A DNA stretch of 64,000 nucleotides from Tubulanus polymorphus. Lineage: Eukaryota > Nemertea > Palaeonemertea > Tubulaniformes > Tubulanidae. The notes under the pieces were generated by a model. That model was not told where the DNA came from. It made no database searches and saw only the letters and a list, made by a program, of their open reading frames with translations. Position numbers and translations under genes: made by a program. Positions 54,819-64,000 of this stretch are shown here, piece after piece (position 1 is the stretch's first letter; each line of letters begins with the position of its first letter). Location: the NCBI RefSeq assembly GCF_964204645.1, contig NC_134033.1, positions 3,407,631 to 3,471,630 on the forward strand, written 5' to 3'.

Positions 54819-55206
54819 GATCAGTTTTTGAAAGCGCGCTGATAAAATGTCTAATGTCTGGTGTTTGTAGTTCATTTACAATTAAAAATGTCTCAGGTGA
54901 AGCACTGAACACATGTGAAGTGTGGATGATCAGTTTTTGAAAGTGAGCTGATAAAATATCTAATGTCTGGTGTTTGTAGTTCATTTTCAATTAAAAATGT
55001 CTCAGGTGAAGCACTGAACACATGTGAAGTGTGGACGATCAGTTTTTGAAAGTGAGCTGATAAAATATCTAATGTCTGGTGTTTGTAGTTCATTTTCAAT
55101 TAAAAATGTCTCAGGTGAAGCACTGAACACATGTGAAGTGTGGACAATGAGTTTTTGAAAGTGTGCTGATAGAATGTCTAATGTCTGGTGTTTGTAGTTC
55201 ATTTTT
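54819..55206. repeat. 109-bp tandem repeat, 3.6 copies
   Basis: The unit starts GATCAGTTTTTGAAAG and contains TAATGTCTGGTGTTTGTAG and TCTCAGGTGAAGCACTGAAC. Repeat starts are at 54819, 54928, 55037 and 55146, exactly 109 bp apart. An inverted 1.6-copy relative is at 61832-62003, so the two arrays bracket the visible IFT81 exons. Confidence 0.95.
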
Positions 55207-55307
55207 GACAGAAAACGTTAAAGTATTGAATGTCTGATAGGGTCTGGGCCCGGGCCGCAGATCAAAACCTCCTAAGAAATATTCGAAACGAGAAAAAAAA
55301 ACGTTTC

Positions 55308-58300
55308 CTATAAAATCAACCGATCCCCGGTGATGTCATCGTCGTCCTGCCGTCCGGCGTATCGGTCGTCGTGGTAACCGCCGCCGCCGTCTGCCTGTTG
55401 TCGTTTGACACATTTTTGTTTACACTCCATCAGCCGTTCGATGTCCTTCCACATTTTCATCTGTACCATATTCGACGTGTGGTTCTCGCGAACCATTTTC
55501 TGTTTTTCGCGCAGACCTTTGCCGAGGTTCTCCTGCTCTTGGATTTTCTTCGTGTAAATTTCGCTGTGAATTGAAAATGAAAAAATTTCGAAAAAAAGTT
55601 CAGCTTATAATCGGCGGCTGATTCGGTAGTCGAGACTTATGTTCAATTAGAGGTCTTATATAATAAGACCGGACTTAAGTTGTTAGATTGATTATAGAAC
55701 TAAGATTGTCTTCGACTGGACTTAAGTCGAAGCCATGACTACAGAACCAGCCCCAGGGGCCAGTTGCACAGTCGTGACTTAATTCCAAAAAGGGTCTTAA
55801 AACTTAAGACTGGTCTTAAGTTGTTAGATTGGCTATAGAACTAAGTTGGTCTTAGACTGGTATTAAGTCTAAGCCATGACTATGCAACCTGCCCCAGAGT
55901 TCTAAGGTGGAAAGCGTTTATTTAAAAACGTCTCTTTCTTCTAATACAGAGAAATTCGAAGATTTGTACAAAACAAAGGTCGGACTCGCTCCGTGGATCA
56001 GATTTATAATACCGGTAGGCTAAGCAAAGACCGGTCTAAGTCCATGGCTTATACTAAAGACCGTTCTAAGACCACCTTAGTTCTATAACCAATCTAACAA
56101 TGTAAGACCAGACCCAGCTCATTGTAGTTTTAGCCAAACTAACAACTTAACCCCAGTCTAAGTCCAATTTAGTTTTATAGCCAAACGAACAACTTAAGAC
56201 CAGTCTTAGCTCATTTTAGCTCTATAACCAATCTAACAACTTAACCCCATCAGGTGTGACGAGCAATCATTTCAAACATCGTTAAAATTTATTCGTCATT
56301 GACCAAATTTTAACTGAACTTTTAGAATCCATACATTATCACATAACCCACCGAATAATATACATCGAATTCAATTTCCTACTCAGTTATCGGTACAGTT
56401 TTCATCAATTACTTATAAGACTGAGTAATTAACTGGCGAACCTAAGGGAACCTTGCTTGTAATCAGTGGAATCCTCAAATGCCACCGTAGCGTTGGAGAA
56501 TCCCAATAAGTGGCCGTACTTACCGGAAGGCTTTTTTCTTCTCTTGCGGATCGGACGAGACGTACGCTTTCATTTCATCGACGATTCGCTTCTGCTGCAA
56601 CTCGAGGATGTTTTTCATGCTGTGCATGTAGTGATAACGCGACTCCTCGGCCATGACCTCCTCGCGTAAACCGCGCACCTCCTACGAAAGGGTAGACGGA
56701 GAGAAAGACAGAGAACATCATCAATAAACACAGGTGACAAAGACACGCCTTTCAGTGCGTCTACACCGCAGTGCGGTGTATAAAACTTTGTGAATGCTAG
56801 TACATCACGTCGCGATGAATTGATGTGATAAGTTTCTATTTCCTATGAAAGGGCAGATGGAGAGAAAGACAAAGAACATCATCAATAATTACAGGTAACA
56901 GAGACATGCCTTTAAGTACATATACACCCCAGTGCGGTGTATAAAACCGAGCGACTGCTAGTACATCGCACGGTGGTGAATTGATGTAATTAGTTTTTAT
57001 TTCCTACGAAAGGGCAGACAGAGAGAAAGACAAAGAATATCAATAATTACAGGTAACAGAGACATGCCTTTAAGTACATATACACCGCAGTGCCATGTAT
57101 AAAACAGAGCGACTGCAAGTAAATCGCATGGCGGTGAATTGATGTAATTAGTTTTAATTTCCTACATCATCAATAATCACGGGTGACAGAGACACGCCTT
57201 TCAGTGCATCTACAACACCGCAGTGCAGTGTATAAATCAGAGCGACATGGCGGTTAATTGATGTAATTAGTTTCTACTTTAAGTAAAGATGGCAGCACCC
57301 GTCAAACATTGTGAAATATAAGTAACTAACGATACATTGCACTGCGGTGTAGGCATGCCCGATTCAAAACAGATGCTTCTACACAATTACATAAATGGAC
57401 TTCATCGATTTCTTCGCCAAAACAAGATAGGTCAACGATTCATAAATAATCGGTGACCGACAAACTAACCTGTTCAAGTTTTGATCGATTGCTCTCCAGT
57501 CCGGCCGACAACGTGTCGTAGGCGGCCTTCTTTTCTTCGTGAATCGCTGATAATTCCTACGTAAGAATAAAACGAAGACAAGCTATGAAATGAAAGAGCC
57601 GTTCAAGTAGAAATTGAAGATTTTCCACAAAAATTTTGCTGAAAAATTGAAGATTTTCCACACAAATTTTGCTGAAAAATCTTAACTTGAATTTCACAAG
57701 GTGTCAAATTGCCGAATCGAACTGTGGAATTTTCCCCTTTTTTCACATCCTTACAACTGACTTTCAGCCCTTTTACCTCAACAAAATACCAGGAAATTTC
57801 ACATGATTTTTTCAGATATTTAACTTTTTTTTTCGCGTCGAAGTTCAATAAAATAAGCAGTTACTTAGCAAAATCTGATTGAAATAAACTTTCGGTAACT
57901 TTTAACACCGATTACGAATAAATTCTCAGCTCTATGGAATATGGCATTTAAAAAATTGCGAGCAAAATATCTTCAAAGACAATCTTCTAGAATTCTTCAG
58001 ACATTTTCATGATTTTTTACATTTTCACAATTTTCATATCAATCCGACTCCCGTAACCCGGTTATAATAATTACGGATGTCTGCACATTCCATAAGCGAC
58101 TCTTACTCACCTGAGACTTTTGTCTCATGGGCCGAAGCTCTTTGATGATCGGGGCCAGTGACGATTTCTTCTCTTGTATTTTCATATTCAATTTGCGCAC
58201 CATGTCGGCCATTTCGTCGAGCGTGCGGCCTTTCACTTCGTCCAGTTCGCTTTTCTTCGTCGAGACCATTTCGAGTTCTTCCTGCGTGTCGCGGTAACCG

Positions 58301-61300
58301 GTCACGCCTTTCTGACTCTCGACCATCGCCTGTTTGCGAAATGAATATCGTCGTAATCGTGGTGAGCTCGGATAGGAACCACAGAAAGAAACTCTGTCGG
58401 GATTCAGACTATCAATTGTCTGGGGTCGCGAGCTCAGCGAACTACAGATATAAACTCATTGTCAGGATAACTATCAACTCTGTCGCTGTAGGGATTGAAA
58501 CTATCAATTGTCTGGGGTGATGGGCTCAGAGGACAACAGAAAGAAATTCATTGTCAGGATTAATAGCAATTGTTTGAGGGGGGGGGGGGGAGTGCGGAGA
58601 GGAACTAGAGAAAGAAACTCTGTGCTGCTCTCAGAATTCAAACTATCAATTTTCAGGGATGGAGAGCTCAGAGAAGAAATTCACAATCATTTGTGACTTT
58701 GAAGCCTCTGAAGGACTCAAATAGACAATAGTTGGATTCGTAGACCCTTTTAAATTTCAGTACAGTCAACCCCCGATATACGGCCCCCCCCCTCAATATC
58801 TGCCACCAGGTTTTCTCAAAGTACATCTCTATACAAATAGATAGAAAACACCGCCGATATACCGCCATACTCTCTATACCGCCGAAATCATTCTGCGCCC
58901 GTGTGGGCGGTATATCGAGGGTTGACTGTATTTAACATTCCTTCAAATTAAAAATTTTCAGAAACGTCGGGATTTAAACATTTTTTCCGATGATACTCAC
59001 GAGGTGATGGTTCAAGTGGTCGTCGCGTTGTTTCAGAATTTCTTGCGTGCGCGACAAAACGCCGAGTTCGGCGCGAACTTCGTGCAGCTCCTGACGCTTC
59101 TTCTTATAAACGGTGCTCTTACTGCGCAGTTTATTCACGTAGCGTTTGAACTGAAAACAACAAATGGTGAAAAAATTCCTTATTCTATTGAATGAGAAAA
59201 CATACCAGAGTCTTTAAAAGCCAGTCATCTGAGCTTGCTTCAATAAGTAGGATCCAACTGACTCACAACAAGCCTTTAACCCTTCAGATGCTAATCCCTA
59301 TTTCAGTGGGTTTAGTTTCAATAAGGATATTCATCAGACTCAGGTGTAATCTTTTGACTTGAGAGTGATATCCCAGTTGGATGGTACAGTAGACTCCGCT
59401 CAAGTCTGATCTTTTGACATCAGAGAGTGATATCTGAGTTGGATGGTACAGTAGACTCCGCTCAAGTCAGATCTTTTGACTTGAGAGTGATATCTGAGTT
59501 GGATGGTACAGTAGACTCCGCTCAAGTCAGATCTTTTGACTTGAGAGTGATATCTGAGTTGGATGATACAGTAGACTCCGCTCAAGTCTGATCTTTTAAC
59601 TTGAGAGTGATATCTGAGTTGGATGGTACAGTAGACTCCGCTCAAGTCGGATCTTTTGACTTGAGAGTGATATCTGAGTTGGATGGTACAGTAGACTCCG
59701 CTCAAGTCAGATCTTTTGAATTGAGAGTGATATCTGAGCTGGATAGTACAGTAGACTCCACTTGTCGGATCTTTGGACAAGATTTACCCAACTTGCGAAT
59801 GATAGCGGAGTTGTATTGTATTTAATTCAAGAATTGGGGTAGGAAAACGATTTCAAGTTGAAAATCTAAATCAATACGAGACCTCGTCTCCTTTCAGAAC
59901 TTCGCCTCCGTCCGACTCTTTCAAAACCGTCTGCTTCTCCTCGAGTTCCAGTTCGGCTTTGACCATCTCCTCTCGAGCCTCTCGCAGATTCTCGGCCGCC
60001 ACTTCTTTCTTACGAGCGATAATGGCCGCCTGGAATGCGAAGAAAACAATCATTACGAATCTCAAAAGTCTCTTATTAAGTACCGGGTAATCATCTCAAG
60101 TAAGAGATGATCGTTAACCCTTTCAGCACGTCTACACTGCAGTGCGGTGTATGAATCGGTAATTGATTTTGCTAGTACACCGCACTGCGGTGTATTGATG
60201 TAATTAGTTGTTAGTTTTTATCTCTATACAGAGATGACAGCACCCGTCAAACATAGTGAAATATTAGTACGTAACGATACACCGCACCATGGTGTAGACG
60301 CACTATAGTGGTATTCACGTTATTCAACACACTAGGGCGGAATTTTTCAGAATTTTCACATTTTGTCCAGCACTTAGGGTATTCATTAGTCAGCACGGAA
60401 AGGGTTAACAGAAAAATACAAATATCAAATTGCTCGGCGAAAAAATCATTTTGGCTTGGAAGTTGGGTCGTCATCTCTTCTTTTGAGCCTTTGTTCGAAC
60501 CGGGTTGAAACGGCTATAGTCACTGATCTGAATTCATTGAAAGCTTCAACTAATTCGATGACAATGAAGATGATTTTGTCAGGGCATGATTTTCCACTAA
60601 CCTGTTGTCTGAATAGAGATAGTTTATCGTCGATCGGGTCGTTGCTTCTCATTCGCTTCTCGATCAGTTCGTTGATCTCGGAGTTCGTTTGGCGAATCTA
60701 GAAAAAAAAAAACGAAGAAACTAACTCAGAACACATGAACAAGATAACATCGGCAGTTCGGCGGCGAAGGACTCCAGGTTCCGGAGCCATCACTTAGAAT
60801 CGTAGAGTTAAATTTTGCTCGATTGCAATTTTTTTTTAGTTTCAAAGATGTGAAATTCTACATACAGAATTCTACATGCGGAATTCGATGATCCATAGCA
60901 GATCGAGGGTGGAGGCCACTTTCCGCCCATTAACATAAATCCCTGCTAGTTTGCCCAATTTTTTCATGCGATTACACAAAATTCCCCGAGAATGAATCAG
61001 AGAAATTTCTAAATTTAAAATTTCACAATTTATTCATTTTTTTATTGAATCACATTGAGAAACACATGGTTAAAGGGCATTATCCAAATTCCCTGAGTAT
61101 TCCAGGTTTTCGGTAGAATTTGTCCAATTCCCAGAGTTCTCCCTGATTTTTTTTGATTCCCAAGGTTTTCCAGGTAAATGGCCACTATGAGATTGTAACC
61201 TTTTATGATTTAATTTCCGCGCCTAGCAAGTCGAGACGTAAGTTATAACTGGAATCAGACATCATTAGTTCCACGACTCCGGAGTCAAATACAATGACTC

Positions 61301-61752
61301 CCGAGTCAAATACAGTGACTCCGGAGTCAAATACAGTGACTCTTGAGTCAAATACAATGACTCTTGAGTCGAATACAATGACTCTTGAGTCAAATACAAT
61401 GACTCTTGAATCAAATACAATGACTCCGTAGTCAAATACAATGACTCTGTAGTCAAATACAATGACTCCGGAGTCAAATACAATGACTCCGGAGTCACAT
61501 ACTATGACTCCGGAGTTGCATACTATGACTCCGGAGTCGCATACTATGACTCCGGAGTCGCATACTACGACTCGAGTTCAGTACTAACCTTGTCTTGTAT
61601 TTCGTCTAAGTCGCGTTGACCCATCGCCGGCTCCGAGACGACTTGCTGCAAGTCCTGGACGACTTTTTTCCGACCGTCGACCTGTTTTGGCAGCTGATCC
61701 TGCACGATGTACTGATTCGTTTTCGTTTCCTCTTCCAAACGCTGCAACAATC
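55308..61752 (-). CDS. IFT81: Intraflagellar transport protein 81, C-terminal eight exons
   Basis: IFT81 is a core IFT-B subunit that, with IFT74, forms a long coiled coil and the tubulin-binding module for cilium assembly. Minus-strand exons: 61752-61589, 60697-60602, 60029-59883, 59150-59001, 58329-58111, 57556-57470, 56681-56524, 55563-55308. Splice phases agree at every junction and the product covers about the last 424 residues. Characteristic strings are [85 protein letters not shown] and the terminal [13 protein letters not shown]. Nearly all of it is coiled coil. The exon at 60029-59883 uses a weak donor (GAG|GTCTCG). The N-terminal exons, including the tubulin-binding CH domain, are not in the window; an exon boundary at 61752 in phase 1 shows that the gene continues upstream. 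Confidence 0.95.
55620..55745. mobile_element. MITE-D, degenerate copy
   Basis: TAGTCGAGACTTATGTTC opens it and AAGCCATGACTACAGAACCA closes it, directly before the intact copy at 55753. It lies in the last IFT81 intron. Confidence 0.55.
55753..55896. mobile_element. MITE-D, intact copy
   Basis: Ends CCAGGGGCCAGTTGCACAGT and GACTATGCAACCTGCCCC. The interior matches 35337-35496. Confidence 0.8.
55990..56250. repeat. Degenerate tandem units of the MITE-D interior
   Basis: Loose repeats of CTATAACCAATCTAACAA, CTTAAGACCAGTCTTAGCTC and CTTAACCCCA, like the array at 51770-52085. Confidence 0.7.
56290..56505 (+). mobile_element. MITE-A, degenerate copy in the last IFT81 intron
   Basis: TTATCGGTACAGTTTTCATC, then a GCGAACCTAAGGG variant, AGTGGAATCCTCAAATGCCA and GTAGCGTTGGAGAATCCCA. 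The left end is lost. Confidence 0.5.
56682..57365. repeat. 161-bp tandem repeat in an IFT81 intron, built from a piggyBac-type MITE
   Basis: Units start at 56681, 56842 and 57003 with CCTA(C/T)GAAAGGGCAGA, and a fourth begins at 57160 with a 30-bp deletion. Each contains ACACCGCAGTGCGGTGT-type palindromes and TTGATGTAATTAGTTT, which also occur in the MITEs at 60114-60408 and 63575-63850. The first unit begins at the first bases of the exon at 56681 and includes its splice acceptor, so the later units carry decoy copies of that acceptor. Confidence 0.85.
58761..58930. mobile_element. pogo/Tigger-like MITE
   Basis: TACAGTCAACCCCCGATATA at the left and TATATCGAGGGTTGACTGTA at the right, bounded by TA on both sides. 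TIRs starting CAGTCAACC with a TA target are typical of pogo/Tc1-mariner elements. It is non-coding, in an IFT81 intron. Confidence 0.8.
59350..59758. repeat. 60-bp minisatellite in an IFT81 intron, about 7 copies
   Basis: The unit contains AAGTCAGATCTTTTGACTTG, GAGTGATATCTGAGTTGGAT and GGTACAGTAGACTCCGCTC, itself with short internal palindromes. The period is exactly 60, so a minus-strand frame of 126 codons with a 20-residue period is open by chance. Confidence 0.95.
60114..60408. mobile_element. piggyBac-type MITE with TTAA target duplication
   Basis: TTAACCCTTTCAGCACG starts it and CGGAAAGGGTTAA ends it. TTAA is present at both ends (60114-60117, 60405-60408), the hallmark of piggyBac insertion. 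The interior holds ACACCGCACTGCGGTGTATT and ATACACCGCACCATGGTGTA. It lies in the IFT81 intron between exons 60697 and 60029. It is non-coding. Confidence 0.85.
61274..61573. repeat. 21-bp minisatellite of palindromic units, about 14 copies
   Basis: The unit is TGACTCCGGAGTCAAATACAA with CTTGAG, CCCGAG, CCGTAG and CCGGAG variants; most keep the palindrome TGACTCNNGAGTCA. It lies in an IFT81 intron and ends 16 bp before the exon donor region at 61588. Confidence 0.95.
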
Positions 61753-61831
61753 CTGGGAGAAAAAACAACACCGCGAATCAGCAGAACAGACGAATGCATA
61801 CGTATCTATCTAGTCTGGAGCCGGTATCGCT

Positions 61832-62003
61832 AATTGAAAATGAACTACAAACGCCAGACATTAGACATTTTATCAGCACACTTTCAAAAACTGATCGTCC
61901 ACACTTCAATTGTGTTCAGAACTTCACCTGAGACATTTATAATTGAAAATGAACTACAAACACCGGACATTAGACATTTTATCAGCAAACTTTCAAAAAC
62001 TGG
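61832..62003. repeat. Inverted copy of the 109-bp repeat, 1.6 units
   Basis: GAAAATGAACTACAAACGCC, CATTTTATCAGCACACTTTC and ACTTCACCTGAGACATTTAT are reverse complements of the array at 54819-55206. Confidence 0.9.
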
Positions 62004-63574
62004 TTACCCAATAGCTGAATTTATCGAGATAACTTTTTCAATTTCGCCCCCATTCCTCAGTTATGAGGTCATCTTCAAGGTCATGTCGCTGAGAAAAAAG
62101 AGTTCTTAGTGCCTAGTCCTGTCAATAAGTGGCGCGCTGGGCCCATTCGTTTCACCGCACAACTAGGCTCTCGAACTAACATCACACCCGAGTTTCATCA
62201 AGATCAAGCCACTATTAACGAAGCTAAGTAGCACGAAAGACAGACAGACCCACGACAGACGCATTGCATGAGAATAAGGGTCACACGGAAGCTGGAGATC
62301 CAATTCATTTAATACTCATTTTCACCTTTCTTCTATAAATTGCTGAGAAAACAAATTTTCCAAACTCTCAATTTTGGCAATCCCGAATTTATTTATCTTT
62401 CATTCCGTGCAAATTTTTTGTTTCCCATCGAAACCAGAAAGCGGAAATATGTAAGATCAGTTGCAATTAAGACTATTAATTAAAGCAAGGACAACGATTT
62501 CATCGCAGTTTCTCACACTTTTCAATAAATTCTATCCTCGCGACGCAAACATTCGGAAGATGTGCAATGATTTAAAAGATGTTAAAATCCGAGTACGCGT
62601 TTTTTATACCGGTAACTTTCATTCGGCACGCAGTGTAGAATGAAAGCGTTGTCTTATATCCTCGTAGTAGATTTTTGCCGCCACTGGGAAGTGAGTTTTC
62701 GGTTATGAGGGGTGTATTTAAGGTGGCGGGGGTTTTAGCCAATGGAAGGAAAAATTGTGTATTTATGGTAATTAGAAGTCTTGGGGATAGACTTATTCGG
62801 TGATGTTGTTCGTTCTAGGTCTACAGCGCAGTTCGAGCACATCAAATTTTTTAAGGAACGCATATTTTTGTGAATTAAACCTTACGCTTTCCAGAGAGAA
62901 TTGTTTGTTCAGAAGGTTTTTATCTCTGGTTAGAAGATTGTGGAAAAATTAAAAGTACAGGAAGAATGTTGTTAGTTTGTTTATGTTGTGAAGAAGGTTG
63001 TATTGGGACAAAGAATTTAGGGAAGTATGTTGTCCTCAGCCCCCAGTTTGTACACGTAATATCAAAATAAAGACCTCAGCCTGTATTTTTATTAGGATGT
63101 CAGTTGTTCTGGTTGGTGTTTTAGGTAGTTTTTCAGTAGTGTCCTGTTTTTTAATATGGAGAGGATATTGGTAGGTACATTCGTCAAACTCAAAACGTCG
63201 GTGAATTTTGTGCGTGTCAAAATGACTTCACTCTCCACTAGCAGTGTCTTCATATTGCGCGGAGATGATGATTTGAACCGGGTCATTCTGGCCCTGACCA
63301 GACTCGAATCGTAAATGCATGTATCCCCTTTTATAGTGGGCCCAGAATCTTTGTGCACAATTTGTGTTAAAGTTTAAGAAATTCTATAATCCATTTTATG
63401 TTATTGTTTGTATATTGATGTAAAAAATCTGGAAAACAAAATGCTGCAGAAAATGCTGGTATCTAATTAATATTGTTTAAAAAAATTGCGAGGAAGATTT
63501 TCTTAGCAAATCTAACATCTGAAGACTTTTGGACTCGTCATGACTACGCTACAGAATCCTGCTTTTCATCGGGA
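62004..63574. other. No gene recognised; one unexplained minus-strand frame
   Basis: An 88-codon minus-strand frame at 63358-63092 has no recognisable motif. No upstream IFT81 exon could be identified here, so those exons probably lie beyond 64000. Confidence 0.4.
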
Positions 63575-63850
63575 AAGGTTAAACCTCTCAGCATGTCTAC
63601 ACCGCAGTGCGGTGTATAAATCAGTACTGCGCTTTGCGGCGTATTGGTGTAATTAGCGATCAGTTTTTATCTATTAAAAGACAGCAGTACCCGTCAAAAA
63701 TTGCGAAGTACTAGTAACTAACGATACATCGCACTGCGGAGTAGTAGCACTAAAGCGTTATGCCCGTTATACACTTGCACTTGGGGGCAATTTTTCAAAA
63801 ATTCTTAAATTCGTTCGCGTATTAAATTAATTAGCCAGTGCCAAAAGGGT
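63575..63850. mobile_element. piggyBac-type MITE, diverged copy
   Basis: Starts GGTTAAACCTCTCAGCATGT and ends GCCAGTGCCAAAAGGGTTA, with ACACCGCAGTGCGGTGTATA and ACATCGCACTGCGGAG inside. It ends at the stop codon of the GPCR on the minus strand, so the receptor's 3' UTR or stop region may derive from the element. Confidence 0.7.
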
Positions 63851-64000
63851 TACTGATCTTTTTCGCGCACGAACAACGCTTTCGCCGTTCGTCGAAACCG
63901 ATCATGCACCAAACAATAAACGAAAAAGTTCGCCGACGAATCCGCGATCGGGAACAATTCGGCGAAAAATCGCTGCACGTTTTTGGTCGTGCCCGAATGG
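63850..64000 (-). CDS. GPCR-4, C-terminal end of a class A receptor (partial)
   Basis: The minus strand from the window edge encodes 49 residues ending at a TAA (63852-63850). The segment NVQRFFAELFPIADSSANFF followed by VYCLVHDRFRRTAKALF is TM7 and helix 8 of a rhodopsin-class receptor, with DSSANFFVY as the NPxxY variant. The short tail EKDQ ends the protein. The rest lies outside the window. It lies on the same strand as IFT81 and may sit within an upstream intron of that gene. Confidence 0.8.
   Translation of the reverse strand, partial: HSGTTKNVQRFFAELFPIADSSANFFVYCLVHDRFRRTAKALFVREKDQ

Noticed and set aside
59400-59780. 126-codon minus-strand frame with a 20-residue repeat
   Set aside because: It lies in an IFT81 intron and reflects a 60-bp minisatellite whose length is divisible by three.
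63092-63358. 88-codon minus-strand frame as an upstream IFT81 exon
   Set aside because: Shows no similarity to the IFT81 segment expected before the exon at 61752 and is not coiled-coil-like.

Overview
This is a non-coding-rich stretch of an animal nuclear genome. Genes are spliced with GT-AG introns or are single-exon receptors, and most of the sequence is transposon debris, short inverted-repeat elements and minisatellites. No bacterial features are present. The set of divergent single-exon peptide-type GPCRs, a MATE transporter, the ciliary gene IFT81 and small secreted PAN/apple-like proteins suggests an aquatic invertebrate, most likely a lophotrochozoan. That placement is inference; no marker gene fixes the phylum.

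Layout. From 0 to 8 kb lie a minisatellite, two GTAC/poly-C inverted-repeat elements and a five-exon minus-strand gene (7920 to 3606) for a predicted 219-residue secreted protein. Its first intron holds a LINE 3' end inside a large inverted repeat. From 8 to 12 kb lie a hexanucleotide microsatellite, a 42-copy 19-bp minisatellite and GPCR-1 directly after it. From 13 to 15.4 kb there are nested transposon remnants, and a MATE transporter lies at 15.8-17.3 kb. From 17.4 to 33 kb I find no convincing gene: the region holds duplicated blocks, minisatellites, tRNA-derived SINEs and Penelope-like fragments. A GPCR broken by a MITE is at 33.6-35.1 kb and an intact GPCR at 39.2-40.2 kb. A nearly complete but frameshifted LINE fills 40.6-44.9 kb, and GPCR-2, a close paralogue of GPCR-1, is at 45.3-46.2 kb on the minus strand. 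From 47 to 53.2 kb there are repeats plus a small PAN-domain locus with one signal-peptide exon, two possible terminal exons and a truncated duplicate. From 55.3 to 61.75 kb eight exons encode the C-terminal part of IFT81 on the minus strand, with introns full of minisatellites and MITEs. The window ends inside another minus-strand GPCR.

The host genes do not form a pathway. The GPCRs are probably a locally expanded chemosensory or neuropeptide-type receptor family. IFT81 belongs to the IFT-B particle that carries tubulin into cilia. The PAN-like proteins are predicted to be secreted. The most interesting non-genic signals are hammerhead-like cores in Penelope-like fragments, a Penelope-like insertion with a 19-bp target duplication and an empty-site paralogue in the same window, a 42-bp palindrome bounded by a perfect 9-bp direct repeat, and a MITE in a LINE tail whose 6-bp duplication is confirmed by an unoccupied LINE copy. 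All comparisons were made by eye; no search was run.
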